Assembly (NCBI RefSeq): GCF_013307435.2
Contig: NZ_CP102845.1
Span: 3,780,001-3,844,000 of the forward strand
Origin: Microvirga terrae
GTDB taxonomy: Bacteria; Pseudomonadota; Alphaproteobacteria; Rhizobiales; Beijerinckiaceae
Reading direction: 5' to 3'
Length of the DNA: 64,000 nt
This document shows, piece after piece, positions 44,435 to 53,581 of this stretch. How positions within the stretch are numbered: position 1 is the stretch's first letter; every line of letters starts with the position of its first letter. The notes below the pieces were generated by a model. That model made no database searches. It was not told where the DNA came from and saw nothing but the letters and a program-made list of their open reading frames with translations. The translations under genes were made by a program, and so were the position numbers.

Positions 44435-46908
44435 TCGCCAACCTCCTGGCCCGTTTCAGAAGCAGTCCTGATCGAGAACATGAGATGAGCCTCAATCGGC
44501 TCATCTTCTTGAGCCTGATTGCCGCTTATACCTTCTGGATCAACCCGTCCGTGCCGCGGGAGGCGCTGATCGCTGCCACCGTGTTTGCGTTCGTCTCCGC
44601 CGGGATCGTCATCCATATCCTGATCCGGCCGCTCCAATCGACCGCTCGGCGCATCGTGGCCATCGTCAGCGACCTCGCCACCCTGTCGTTCCAGCTGCGC
44701 TATGTCGGGGAGACGTCGTCGGTCCTGTTTCTACTGTACCTTTGGATCACCTTCGGGAACGGATTCCGCTTCGGGGTCCGCTTCCTGTATATCGCCATGG
44801 TGGTCTCGGCGGTCTGCTTCACCGCGGTCATCTACACCACGCCGCGGTGGCACGACGACATGTACCTGTCGGCGACCCTGCTGCTCAGCCTCATCGTGCT
44901 TCCGCTCTATGCAAGCACGCTGATCCGCAAGCTCTCCAACGCGAAGGCCCAGGCGGAGGCCGCCTATCGGGCAAAGACGCTCTTCCTCGCAAGCGTCAGC
45001 CATGAGCTGCGAACGCCCCTCAATGCGATCATCGGCCTGTCCAGCCTGATGGCCGGGACGAACCTCGATTCCGAGCAACGCGGGATCATCCGCACGATCG
45101 GCTCGGCCGGGGATACCCTGCTCCGGCAGATCAACAGCATCCTGAACCTGTCCCGGATCGAGTCGGGCCAGATGCCCATGGAGAAGGCCGATTTCGATCT
45201 CCTGGAAGTCCTCTCGACCGCGCGGGCCATGATGCTCGCGCAGGCGCATCAGAAGGGCCTTCGCCTGACCATCCACCTGGCGCCCGGAACGCCGACATAC
45301 ATTCATGGCTCACGGCACCACCTTGAGGAGATCCTCCTCAATCTTCTCGGCAATGCGGTCAAATTCACCGACAGCGGGTCCGTCACGCTCGACGCGCGGC
45401 CGTTCGATAAGGACGACGGGCATTTCATTCGCTTCGCCGTGTCCGACACCGGCATCGGCATTGCTCCGCATGCGCTCGGCAGGATCTTCGAGAGCTTCAC
45501 CCAGGCGGACGAGACCATCATCAACCGCTATGGTGGAACCGGCCTGGGCCTTTCGATCTGCAGGCAGCTGATTACCGCCATGGGAGGCACGATCGGCGTC
45601 GACAGCCAGGAGGGCCATGGCAGCTCCTTCTGGTTCACCCTTCCGGTCGGCACGCCCGAGGAGAGGAACCCGGAAGAACAACGGCTGGATGGGTTCCGGC
45701 GCCTGCTGATCTGCTCGAATGCGGATCTGGCCCGCAGCATCGCGCCGCGCCTCGGCAAACCAGATCAGATCCCTGTCGTTCGAACGCTGGCGGATGCCAG
45801 GGAGTACGCGAAGCAGCACAGTGGCGGGGAATGGCTGGTCTTCTACTACAGCGACCTGCCCGACGATCTCCTCGCCGATGACATCGAGCGGGCGAACCTG
45901 GCGGCGCATCCGGTGCTGATACGCCCCCGTCGATCGGAGACGGCTTCGAACACGAGACTCGTCCGGGTATCCAGCAGCCTGCTTCCACTCGACTTCACGT
46001 CCGATGAAGCACGGGTCGCTTCCCTCGCCGCCGCGGCGCAGACGTCAATGGCTCAATCGATCTGGGGTGGTTCCAGCGACATCGATCTTCCGGTGGCGTC
46101 CAAGCGCCTCTCGATCCTCGTCGCGGACGACAACTCGACGAACCGCATGGTGATCACGAAGATCCTGGAACGCGGCGGGCATTCCACGCGCTGCGTCACG
46201 AACGGAGAGGATGCGCTCGACCTGCTCGCGACGGAGAGCTTCGACTTCGTCATCATGGATATCAACATGCCCATCATGACTGGCTTGGAGGCAACGAAGA
46301 TCTTCCGGTTCACGGAGCCGTCGGGTGTCCGCATGCCCATCGTCGCCCTGACGGCCGATGCGACACCGGAGATCGTCGCCCGGACTCTCGAGGCGGGCAT
46401 GGACGCGTGCCTGACGAAGCCGGTTCAGCCGGCGACCCTTCTCAAGATGATCGACGAGAGGGCCGGCTCTCGGACGGATAGTGGGCAATCGGCCATCGAG
46501 GAAATTCCCGTTCCGTCGCCAACAGGCCAGAACCGCTTGGTCGACGAACCTGTTCTTGCAGAACTGGAGCAGCTCGGCGGTCGGGATTTCGTTCTCAGCC
46601 TCGTGGAGGAATTCTTCCTGGATGCCGATCATCTCGTCGCCGAGTTGCGGTCGGCGGCAGCCACAGGAGACTCCCACCGGTTTCGCCTTGAAGCTCACGG
46701 GTTGCAAAGCGCGTCAGCCAATGTCGGAGCGAGAACGGTACATGAGATCTGTGTTGGCTGGCGAAAGATCACGAGCGCCGACCTTGTGCGCAGCGGGACA
46801 GAACAGGTTGACCACTTGGCGCTTGAGCTTGAGCGCACTCACGCCGAGCTAAAGCAATTTCTGAGCGTTAGACCTTTTCCAACGAAGACAACCGGTCTCA
46901 TTCACTAG
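44431..46908 (+). CDS. rpfC: RpfC-like hybrid histidine kinase (sensor-HisKA-HATPase-REC-HPt)
   Basis: 825 residues from a GTG. A short N-terminal segment SSPDREHEMSLNRL precedes five or so membrane helices (about 22-162) with LWITFGNGFRFGVRFLY and LSLIVLPLYASTLIRKL, which closely resemble the sensor of Xanthomonas RpfC as I recall it (WVTIGNGLRYG; GLIAVPLYFDSLL). Then HisKA with H191 (SVSHELRTPLNAI), HATPase (N-box NLLGNAVKF, DTGIGIAP, GTGLGLSI), a degenerate middle REC-like part, a REC domain with D610 (FVIMDINMPIMTG) and lysine in CLTKPVQP, and a C-terminal HPt domain with H756 (RLEAHGLQSASANVGA). All phosphorelay residues are present. It likely senses a DSF-type fatty acid and signals to the coupled REC-GGDEF-EAL protein. 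Confidence 0.88.
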   Translation: MIANLLARFRSSPDREHEMSLNRLIFLSLIAAYTFWINPSVPREALIAATVFAFVSAGIVIHILIRPLQSTARRIVAIVSDLATLSFQLRYVGETSSVLFLLYLWITFGNGFRFGVRFLYIAMVVSAVCFTAVIYTTPRWHDDMYLSATLLLSLIVLPLYASTLIRKLSNAKAQAEAAYRAKTLFLASVSHELRTPLNAIIGLSSLMAGTNLDSEQRGIIRTIGSAGDTLLRQINSILNLSRIESGQMPMEKADFDLLEVLSTARAMMLAQAHQKGLRLTIHLAPGTPTYIHGSRHHLEEILLNLLGNAVKFTDSGSVTLDARPFDKDDGHFIRFAVSDTGIGIAPHALGRIFESFTQADETIINRYGGTGLGLSICRQLITAMGGTIGVDSQEGHGSSFWFTLPVGTPEERNPEEQRLDGFRRLLICSNADLARSIAPRLGKPDQIPVVRTLADAREYAKQHSGGEWLVFYYSDLPDDLLADDIERANLAAHPVLIRPRRSETASNTRLVRVSSSLLPLDFTSDEARVASLAAAAQTSMAQSIWGGSSDIDLPVASKRLSILVADDNSTNRMVITKILERGGHSTRCVTNGEDALDLLATESFDFVIMDINMPIMTGLEATKIFRFTEPSGVRMPIVALTADATPEIVARTLEAGMDACLTKPVQPATLLKMIDERAGSRTDSGQSAIEEIPVPSPTGQNRLVDEPVLAELEQLGGRDFVLSLVEEFFLDADHLVAELRSAAATGDSHRFRLEAHGLQSASANVGARTVHEICVGWRKITSADLVRSGTEQVDHLALELERTHAELKQFLSVRPFPTKTTGLIH

Positions 46909-47154
46909 CGTTCTGCCCGCTCAATCCGGTCCTGTGAAGCAGTCGATTATTCTGCTGTTTGATTGGACCGCGGTGCGTAGCTCATGCTGCTATGATCATT
47001 GCTATCTTGGCAGCTGGAAAAGTCTCCACGTTGTTCAAGCCAGATCTGCGAGGCCACAGACCTGTTCCGTCTCTTCCAACATCTGGGAGATGGTGTCTTG
47101 CACCCCATGTACTTGCCATTCCTGTGTCAGTGCGCCGGAATGGAAGCAGCTGAG

Positions 47155-47913
47155 TCAGGTTTCCATCAGGTAAGGTGTCATGTTGGTAGACCCTTGCTCC
47201 TGCACGTCGCTGAGTCTTCCTCGTGGTCGGTTCGGATAAGGGCGCGCGCCGGCGACAGCTGCCGCGGCCCGGTTGTTGACTCCAAAGTACCGGAAGATCG
47301 CCGCCATGTGAATTTTGACGGTGCCCTCCCCCAGCTTGAGGGCTAGCGCTATTTCCTTGTTCGACTTTCCCTGCACAAGAAGATCGAGGACGTCTCGTTG
47401 ACGCGCAGTCAGAAGATTCTCTTGGGATGTTGGAGCTGAGGACTTGTGGGCATGATGTGGCTGATCCTTCGGCTCTGAAGGGTTCGTATCTTGCGGGGAC
47501 GAAAGATTAGCCAGGCATGGCGGCACATAGATCCCACCCTCGAAGACGATGTGCAGCGCTTTTACAAGGTCCGCAACTGGCAAGCTCTTTAGGAAATACC
47601 CATGAACGCCCGCCTCAAGCGCCAAAAGGATATCTTGGCGCGCATTCGACATGGTGATCACGGCGACGCGGGTATTTGGAAAGCACTCACGCACAGCGCG
47701 CAAATTGGTTGGCGTCCGCATCGCCGGCATCGAGAGGTCAAACAGGGCCGTCTCAATCAGCCTGTTCTCGGTGAGACGCTCCAATGCTTCATCGAGCGAC
47801 GAAGCTTCGATAACTTCGGAAAAGTTAAAGTGACGGGTCAGGATCGCCGCTACAGCAACTCTGAAATATGCGTCGTTGTCGGCGATAAGCCCCACACGCC
47901 CGCCCGTACTCAT
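47155..47913 (-). CDS. NarL/LuxR-family response regulator, copy 1
   Basis: 252 residues. Receiver (about 5-125): acidic pocket ADND, phosphoacceptor in ALFDLSMPAM, lysine in HGYFLKSLPV. A polar linker leads to a LuxR-type helix-turn-helix (about 170-235: LTARQRDVLDLLVQGKSNKE, IALALKLGEGTVKIH). No kinase gene is adjacent except the convergent RpfC-like hybrid kinase, 246 bp away. A paralogue lies at 49364-50101; their DNA-binding domains are almost identical while the receivers differ more, so they should bind the same DNA sites in response to different inputs. Confidence 0.92.
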   Translation of the reverse strand: MSTGGRVGLIADNDAYFRVAVAAILTRHFNFSEVIEASSLDEALERLTENRLIETALFDLSMPAMRTPTNLRAVRECFPNTRVAVITMSNARQDILLALEAGVHGYFLKSLPVADLVKALHIVFEGGIYVPPCLANLSSPQDTNPSEPKDQPHHAHKSSAPTSQENLLTARQRDVLDLLVQGKSNKEIALALKLGEGTVKIHMAAIFRYFGVNNRAAAAVAGARPYPNRPRGRLSDVQEQGSTNMTPYLMET

Positions 47914-48119
47914 GGAAAGATGCCCCTTAAATATGTCTTCTGAGCTTACGATAAGGCCGTACGATTAATTTCTTGTATGCAACATAATCCAAATTGTCGC
48001 ATAAGCTCCGAGGGAGCTGAGCTATCAGAACTTTATATCCAGATCCGTTCTGACGGCCTGTGAACCTGCATAAGAAGACGGTTGTTGCCTTTGTCGGGCT
48101 CACCGAGGCAGAGGTGCGC

Positions 48120-48850
48120 GGGGCGGAGGCACGAATTGAGCGATGCTCAATGGGAACTCATGGCCGATCTGATGCCCAGTTCTGGTCCAAGGGGCGGCGG
48201 GCGCTGGCGGGATCACCGGCAGGTGGTCAACGGGCTGATGTGGAAGCTGTGTACCGGCGCAGTGGCGTGATCTGCCTGAGCGGTACGATCCTTGGCAATC
48301 AGTCTACGAGCGCCTGACGCGCTGCCGCCGGGAGGAGTTGTGCGACCGGATCCTGGATCGGCCTCCGGCTCAAGCTGGATGCCGAGGGACGGATCGACCT
48401 GGATCTATGCTGCATCGGCAGAGCTTCGGTGCGGGCCAGCCGCTCGGCGGCCGGTGCCCGTAGAAAGGGGATCCGCAGGAGCCGGATGACCATGCGCTCG
48501 GCTTCTTGCGCGGCGGCTCCGGCACCAAAATTGAGCTGGTGAGCGATGGCGCCGGCCTGTCGCTGGCCTTTACGTTCACACCCGGGCAACGGCACGAGGT
48601 GCCGGTGTTCGAGCAGCCCCTGAGAGCCGTCCGCCTGCCCAACCCGAGAGGCCGTCCGACCACGCTCCCCAAGCACTTGGCGGGTGACAGGGCCTACAGC
48701 TACCGGCCTGTGTACCGTTATCTGCGGCGGCGCCATATTCGACCCGTGATACCGCCCGGCGCCGGCGGCAACATTGGGGGCTGCGCGCGAGCCTTCAATC
48801 CAGACCTTTACAGCAGACGCAATGTGATCGAACGCTGTGTCGGATAGCCG
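48120..48850 (+). pseudogene. Decayed IS5-family transposase between the two regulator genes
   Basis: Plus-strand fragments in several frames: ELSDAQWELMADLMPSSG, WRDHRQVVNGLMWKLCTGA, then KLDAEGRIDLDL, IELVSDGAGLSLAFTFTPGQ, GDRAYSYRPVYRYLRRRHIR and YSRRNVIERCVG. These run in the correct order for an IS5-family transposase from its N-terminus to the conserved R-x-x-I-E catalytic segment, with frameshifts and a stop after CVG. Inactive. It separates two paralogous response regulator genes, so it landed in, or helped create, a tandem duplication. Confidence 0.8.
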
Positions 48851-49363
48851 AGAAGTTGCCGCTCCATTGCCACCTGGCCCGAGACGCTCGCCGCCAACTT
48901 CGTTGCGATGGTGAAGCTTGCTTTCCTGCGCCAGTCCGTGCGCATAATTAGGCTGTCAGACAGGGTCAGATGTGAAGGGCAAAAACATATTGTTATGAAA
49001 TAAAATTTAAATCCTTTTTGCCCGCGGCCCTTGTCCAAGGGGGCCTAGAAGCGAGCTTATTTTGCCCTTGTAAACGGCACTGCCGGGCCTGAGTCGGAAA
49101 GTGGGATGCTTCTAAGACGGGACAAGCTTGGCGGTGGTATCTTTGCTTGAGCCCAAACGCGTAGTGGTTATGCGGGGTCGTTTGCTGTTGGCGATAAGTT
49201 TCGTGATCCCCCATGATTTCCAGATAGATTAACCCGAATTCATCTTGCTTCAGCAGAATGTCACTCAGATCAGCTGAGCAATCCATGAATCCAAATTCGC
49301 AGCCGTTGCGCAGTACAACCGTGTCCAGTTATTGCTCAACGTTATGTCACTGAAAGCTCGTTT
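48851..49363. other. Intergenic region after IS5 remnant
   Basis: About 510 bp. The first part is still the tail of the IS remnant (LAANFVAMVKLAFLRQSVR-like). A minus-strand frame 48993-49286 (97 codons, LSDILLKQDEFGLIYLEI near its start) has mixed quality and may be a small protein or fragment; I could not support it. The regulator at 49364-50101 reads away from the IS, so no promoter for it is expected here. Confidence 0.3.
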
Positions 49364-50101
49364 CTATTCAGAATCCAACGGTTCCTCCGATAGGCCCACT
49401 GGAAGAACGCCTCGCGGACGGTTGGGATAGGGACGCGCTCCTGCCACGGCAGCGGCAGCTCGGTTGTTCACACCGAAGTAGCGGAAGATTGCCGCCACAT
49501 GTATTTTGACAGTCCCCTCCCCCAGTTTGAGGGCCAAGGCTATCTCCTTGTTTGACTTTCCTTGCACAAGAAGGTCCAAAACGTCCCGCTGACGTGCCGT
49601 GAGGCTGTTTGCTACTGTGCTTGGGTGCACGGTGCTTTCTAGTCTCACGGGCATCTGGGGCTGCGGTGGGGTGTCCGCGGCTGCCGTAGAAATGTCAGCC
49701 AGACACGGAGGCACATAGACCCCGCCGTCTAAGATTACCGTGAGAGCCTTTACAAACTCTGAAACAGGTAGGTTCTTGGGCACATAGCCGTGCACACCCG
49801 CTTCTAATGCAGAGAGAATGTCTTTCCGCTCGTTCGTGGTGGAGATCACGATGACACGTGTGGCCGGAAAGCACTCCCTCAAGGCCCGCAGGTTTGTCAG
49901 AGTGCGCATCCCTCCCATCGAGAGGTCAAACAATGCGCTTTCGACTTGCTTGTTCTCGCTCAAATACTCCAAGGCCTCATCGAGAGACGATGCCTCTGCT
50001 ACCTCTGTGAAGTTGAAATAACGCGTCAGGATTGCCGCTGCCGCGATCCTAAAATAAGAGTCATTGTCGGCAACGAGGCCTAAGCGGCGGTCAGCGCTCA
50101 T
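49364..50101 (-). CDS. NarL/LuxR-family response regulator, copy 2
   Basis: 245 residues, same layout as the gene at 47155-47913: receiver with VADNDSYFRIAAAAIL, phosphoacceptor ALFDLSMGGM and lysine HGYVPKNLPV, then the LuxR helix-turn-helix. By eye the receivers agree at roughly two thirds of positions and the last ~65 residues of the DNA-binding part differ at only about two. The proline after LSM in copy 1 is glycine here. The extreme C-termini are unrelated. Same orientation as copy 1, so a tandem duplication with an IS between. Confidence 0.92.
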   Translation of the reverse strand: MSADRRLGLVADNDSYFRIAAAAILTRYFNFTEVAEASSLDEALEYLSENKQVESALFDLSMGGMRTLTNLRALRECFPATRVIVISTTNERKDILSALEAGVHGYVPKNLPVSEFVKALTVILDGGVYVPPCLADISTAAADTPPQPQMPVRLESTVHPSTVANSLTARQRDVLDLLVQGKSNKEIALALKLGEGTVKIHVAAIFRYFGVNNRAAAAVAGARPYPNRPRGVLPVGLSEEPLDSE

Positions 50102-50329
50102 TGGAACCCACCATAAGTTATACTTGCCACCTACCTAGCACCCATCTCGGTTATTTTTTCGTATTCTCGCCCAAGTTTTGCCTGCTTCACGCGAGTCGGG
50201 AACCTAAAACCAAGGAGCGCATTGGCACCCGCCCCCGATTTCATCGACGCAGTGCGCTGCTTCCTCTAAGTGGTTCATCCGGTAAGCCATGCCGCCCTCA
50301 GTGGCAGGGTGACTCCGGGCGGATGACGT

Positions 50330-51290
50330 GGCGGACGGCGGCGTCGACCCCAGACGAAGAGATGGTTATGCGCATTCCATTAGACCGTGGCGAGGCGAAA
50401 CGCCTCGAGGATCACGACCCAGCTCCCGACCCGCTAGCCCCAGCGAGCGCAGAATTTTCCGCCAGGGCTCGATCAGGTTGCGCTAAGCGGCGTCCTTGGG
50501 CTGGAACACTATCTCCTGACGCGGGTGCGCGAGCACAAACAGCAACACGTCCGTGGCGCGACGCGAACTCAGATTATCCATGATGTCGTAAACCCATTCG
50601 CTCGTGCGCGAGGATCAGGTCCAAACGTGGTCGAGGAGGTCAACCCAACACGCGCCGCTCTGTCCTGGATACGGATGCGTGAAGGCTTCGCCGGTGGCCG
50701 GACGATAAGCGTCAACGACATAGCCCTTGGCGCGCCGACCGTCGTCAATCTCCTGTCTCCCGTGCTCGGCTGGTCGCGTCCGGTTCTGCACCAGGGCACA
50801 GCCGGCACAGCTCTTGGCGCTCACCGGCCCGATCTGGTCGAGGCAGATCACACAACTGCCCACAGGTGGTGAGGTATAGAGCGTTTCGATCGCCCCCATT
50901 TTGCCACGAAGGTCGGATCGCCCCACTCCCCGAACCAGGTCTCGTGCCTGCGGCAGCGCAAACCCTCTTCGCGTTCGTCGATGCGACTGCGCTGCATCGC
51001 GGTGCCGTTCTGCTCGTGCAGGTAAGTGGCCACTCGATCCAAGGTTCAGGCGGCAAAAGGCAGGACGAGAGTCTCTGGCTTCGTGAGCGGCCTAGCGACC
51101 ACGGTGGTCGTCTTCTCGGGCGTCTAGGTTGGCCGGCGGCCCGAGCGGTATCAATGCTTGAGCGCTTCCAGTCCTTCCGAATTGAACCGGCGGTTGCGCT
51201 TGTGAACGGCCCCGCCATCCAGGTCGATCCAGGCGGCAGTCTGCCGGATGCACCGCTTAGCGGCCGTTTGAGATTAGCTAGGGGTATGCG
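50330..51290 (-). pseudogene. Decayed IS630-family transposase
   Basis: Read on the minus strand in changing frames: AVHKRNRRFNSEGLEALKH (helix-turn-helix end), EEGLRCRRHETWFGEW, GAIETLYTSPPVGSCVICLDQ with the first catalytic Asp, AKGYVVDAYRPATGEAF, VYDIMDNLSSRRATDVLLF and NLIEPWRKILRSLGLAG with the final acidic residue. Order and spacing fit IS630 (Tc1/mariner-type, DDE) transposases. Several frameshifts and an in-frame stop in the QPKDAA-R segment make it inactive. Confidence 0.8.
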
Positions 51291-51469
51291 ATGCGTCGGA
51301 CGATGAGGCTGCTCATGGCCGCTCGGATCACGCCTCCAAGACATCGCAGCACTCCTCATAGTCCCGCACCAACCGGCACCAACGCGTCATCCACCGAACG
51401 TTCGCTCCACCACTCACTGGCGTGCGAACCTCTTGAAAGCCGCTCGGGCGGGTCGGCGGCTCGGATTAC

Positions 51470-52130
51470 ATCTGCATTTGGGTACCTCCGGTCCACCGGT
51501 GCTGCGGGACCGACAGCTTCCATCCGAGCGCTCTGCGCCACCACTCGTTCAGCCCATGATACGCCGTGTCGGCCCACAGGCGCTCAATGACCGACAACGG
51601 ATGATGCAAACCCAGCAACCGCAGTTCGACCGTTGCGCGAGCACGGACGTCGTCCGGCTGCCCATCGTTCTTCAGCAGAGTGCCTTGCGGATCAACCAGA
51701 CGATGGCGCTTGCAGCCCTTGACCTTTTTAGCGCCATCGTACCCCCGTGGTCCGCCGATCTTGGTGATCTTGACTGATTGGCTGCAGATGATCGCCGCTG
51801 TCGGCTGTGGATAGCGGCGGATCCGACAGCGATAACTCTCCCGCAGCGCCCACGTCACCTGCTCCCAGGTGCAGTCCTCGCGCCACTGAGCGTAATGGCA
51901 GAACACGGCGTAACGAAGGAGATACCCATGCGCCAGCAGCCGCATCTGGGCTCCCGTGCGCAGCAGACAAAAAATTGCGTCGACGATGTGCCGTAACGGA
52001 TAGGTCTGTCGCCGCCCGGCCGGATGGCTGTGAGGAACGGGAGGCTCGAGCAGCGCCCACTCGGCATCGGTGAGATCGGTGGCGTAGGAACAGACATTTA
52101 TGGCGGGGCTCCCAGACCATCAAATAGCCC
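51470..52130 (-). pseudogene. Decayed IS5-family transposase
   Basis: Minus strand, opposite orientation to the IS5 remnant at 48120-48850 and of a different subgroup. Fragments: TDLTDAEWALLEPP, FCLLRTGAQMRLLAHGYLLRY, REDCTWEQVTWALRE, PQPTAAIICSQSVKITKIGG, PRGYDGAKKVKGCKRHRLVD and ADTAYHGLNEWWRRALGW. The central block with the conserved catalytic Asp in D-S-Q-S-V-K (here C-S-Q-S-V-K) is altered, and the N-terminus is in another frame. The C-terminal R-x-x-I-E part is missing. Inactive. Confidence 0.8.
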
Positions 52131-52430
52131 TCCTCCGCCTCAGCGGCCCAGCACCAAACTTTTTCTGAATCAATGACTTACATTAAGCGATAAAATCACG
52201 CGCCGGCATCTCTGCGGTGATCACTCATCGAAGTAACATTATTTTAGTCCTTTCGGACGCCGCAGATAACGCTGAATGTCGGGTACCTCACTTCACGCAA
52301 ATGCCACAATAAAGCGACCACAGAATATACATATTTGGCAGCCACCTATCCGGAAGAGCGCATTCAAAATTATCGGTGCTCGTTGCAAAACCATCAGACT
52401 CGAACGGAAGCTGAGAGAATACGGTCACCT

Positions 52431-52637
52431 ATGCAGGACACAATACGCAGCCTTGATCATAGAGTTGAACATGTGGCACGCGAGTTTTATCGTTCCGTTG
52501 AGCCCCAAGACGCATGGGACCACGAGCCTGACGAACTCAGGAACTACTTTCGTCGATGTGCGCTGAAAGCGATTGAGTTCCAAGCCTATCACGCCCGTGT
52601 CGAGCAGCAATCGCAAGCATACGGATCCGACCACTAG
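52431..52637 (+). CDS. Small hypothetical protein
   Basis: 68 residues from the ATG at 52431; the frame is open upstream to 52335 but that part overlaps a different frame and looks non-coding. The sequence has a regular acidic/amphipathic helical character (VEHVAREFYRSVEPQDAWD; LRNYFRRCALKAIEFQAYHAR) and no membrane or signal segment. Function unknown. It stands alone downstream of IS debris. Confidence 0.4.
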   Translation: MQDTIRSLDHRVEHVAREFYRSVEPQDAWDHEPDELRNYFRRCALKAIEFQAYHARVEQQSQAYGSDH

Positions 52638-52747
52638 TCGATAGAAACCACACGTCGAATTTTTCTACAAAACAGTTTTGGCCTTGGAGATCATTTGCGA
52701 ACTTGATGCTGTAACTCCTGGGCACTGAATATACCGACCAAGTCGGT

Positions 52748-53116
52748 TTAGATCCTTGGAGAAAGGCGAGAGACTTCAAGCGAGACCTGGAAAACCAGCC
52801 GAGCCTGATACATGTCTATCATGTCAGAGGTGATGCCTTCGCGGCGCGCAAGAAAGTCCATGAGATACGTATCCTTTGTGATAACATCGAGAATGGCCAA
52901 CATATACAACGGTGACTGAGGAGCGTCTCGTCGAGTTCCCAGCCAACGGTCACCCAGGCGCAGAAAGCACTGAAGGCTTTTCTCATCGGACATGATGGAC
53001 TCTAGGATCCTAGCAACCGCAGCTTTTATTTGATCCATTTCCGCATCAGAGGCAGAAGTATAATCAAGCTGCGCCATCATGTGACGGGAGCTGCGAAGGC
53101 TGGATGGGTCTTGCAT
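52748..53116 (-). CDS. Hypothetical helical protein
   Basis: 122 residues from the ATG at 53116, which has CGGAG upstream; an ATG at 53140 is also possible. The protein is soluble and mostly helical, with AEMDQIKAAVARILESIMSDE, CFLRLGDRWLGTRRD and GITSDMIDMYQARLVFQVS. No family recognised. Biased composition is absent and codon use looks normal, so a real gene is likely. It is isolated, between IS debris and the GH16 gene. Confidence 0.6.
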   Translation of the reverse strand: MQDPSSLRSSRHMMAQLDYTSASDAEMDQIKAAVARILESIMSDEKSLQCFLRLGDRWLGTRRDAPQSPLYMLAILDVITKDTYLMDFLARREGITSDMIDMYQARLVFQVSLEVSRLSPRI

Positions 53117-53581
53117 GTATATCAACTCCGGCGGGTGCATCACTTAGATTGCGGAAGACGGTTTTCTTGGATCCCTTAGGCTCGCTGATTATCGACTTTC
53201 CAGTTCAACGTAGTCTCACGATTGATGGCATGCAGCCTTGATTCATGTAGCCGAGTATAGAATTGCCATGGACAGTTCAGCATTCCGTGGAGTTTGACTG
53301 ACGACCAATCGCCAACGCCTCGCAAAGTTACCGTGAGTGGAAGGCCACAAGAGCTCGGAACCTCATCCTCGGCTCGATCCACAGCCTGCCTTCGACCCAG
53401 ACCGCCCGACATCTATGCGGTGAGAATAAGACATCAGCAGTCGACCATCCGCGTTCACGCAATCAGCTCCTGACCGAACCAAGGCATGACCGCACTCAGC
53501 ATTCCGTATTTGAGCACGCACGAGCCTTACCCCTCTGACATGGACGCCGAGACTATTCTGCCGTCTTATTCTTCGAACGCT
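53117..53581. other. Intergenic region, no gene supported
   Basis: About 465 bp between the helical hypothetical gene and the 3' end of the RTX/GH16 gene. Short frames here (minus 53176-53412, plus 53486-53779) have no recognisable features; the latter runs over the end of the GH16 gene on the other strand. No terminator-like hairpin with T-run was seen. Confidence 0.3.

Noticed and set aside
48993..49286. Minus-strand frame of 97 codons between IS remnant and regulator
   Set aside because: The start looks protein-like but the C-terminal half is of mixed, shadow-like composition; no ribosome site or known family.
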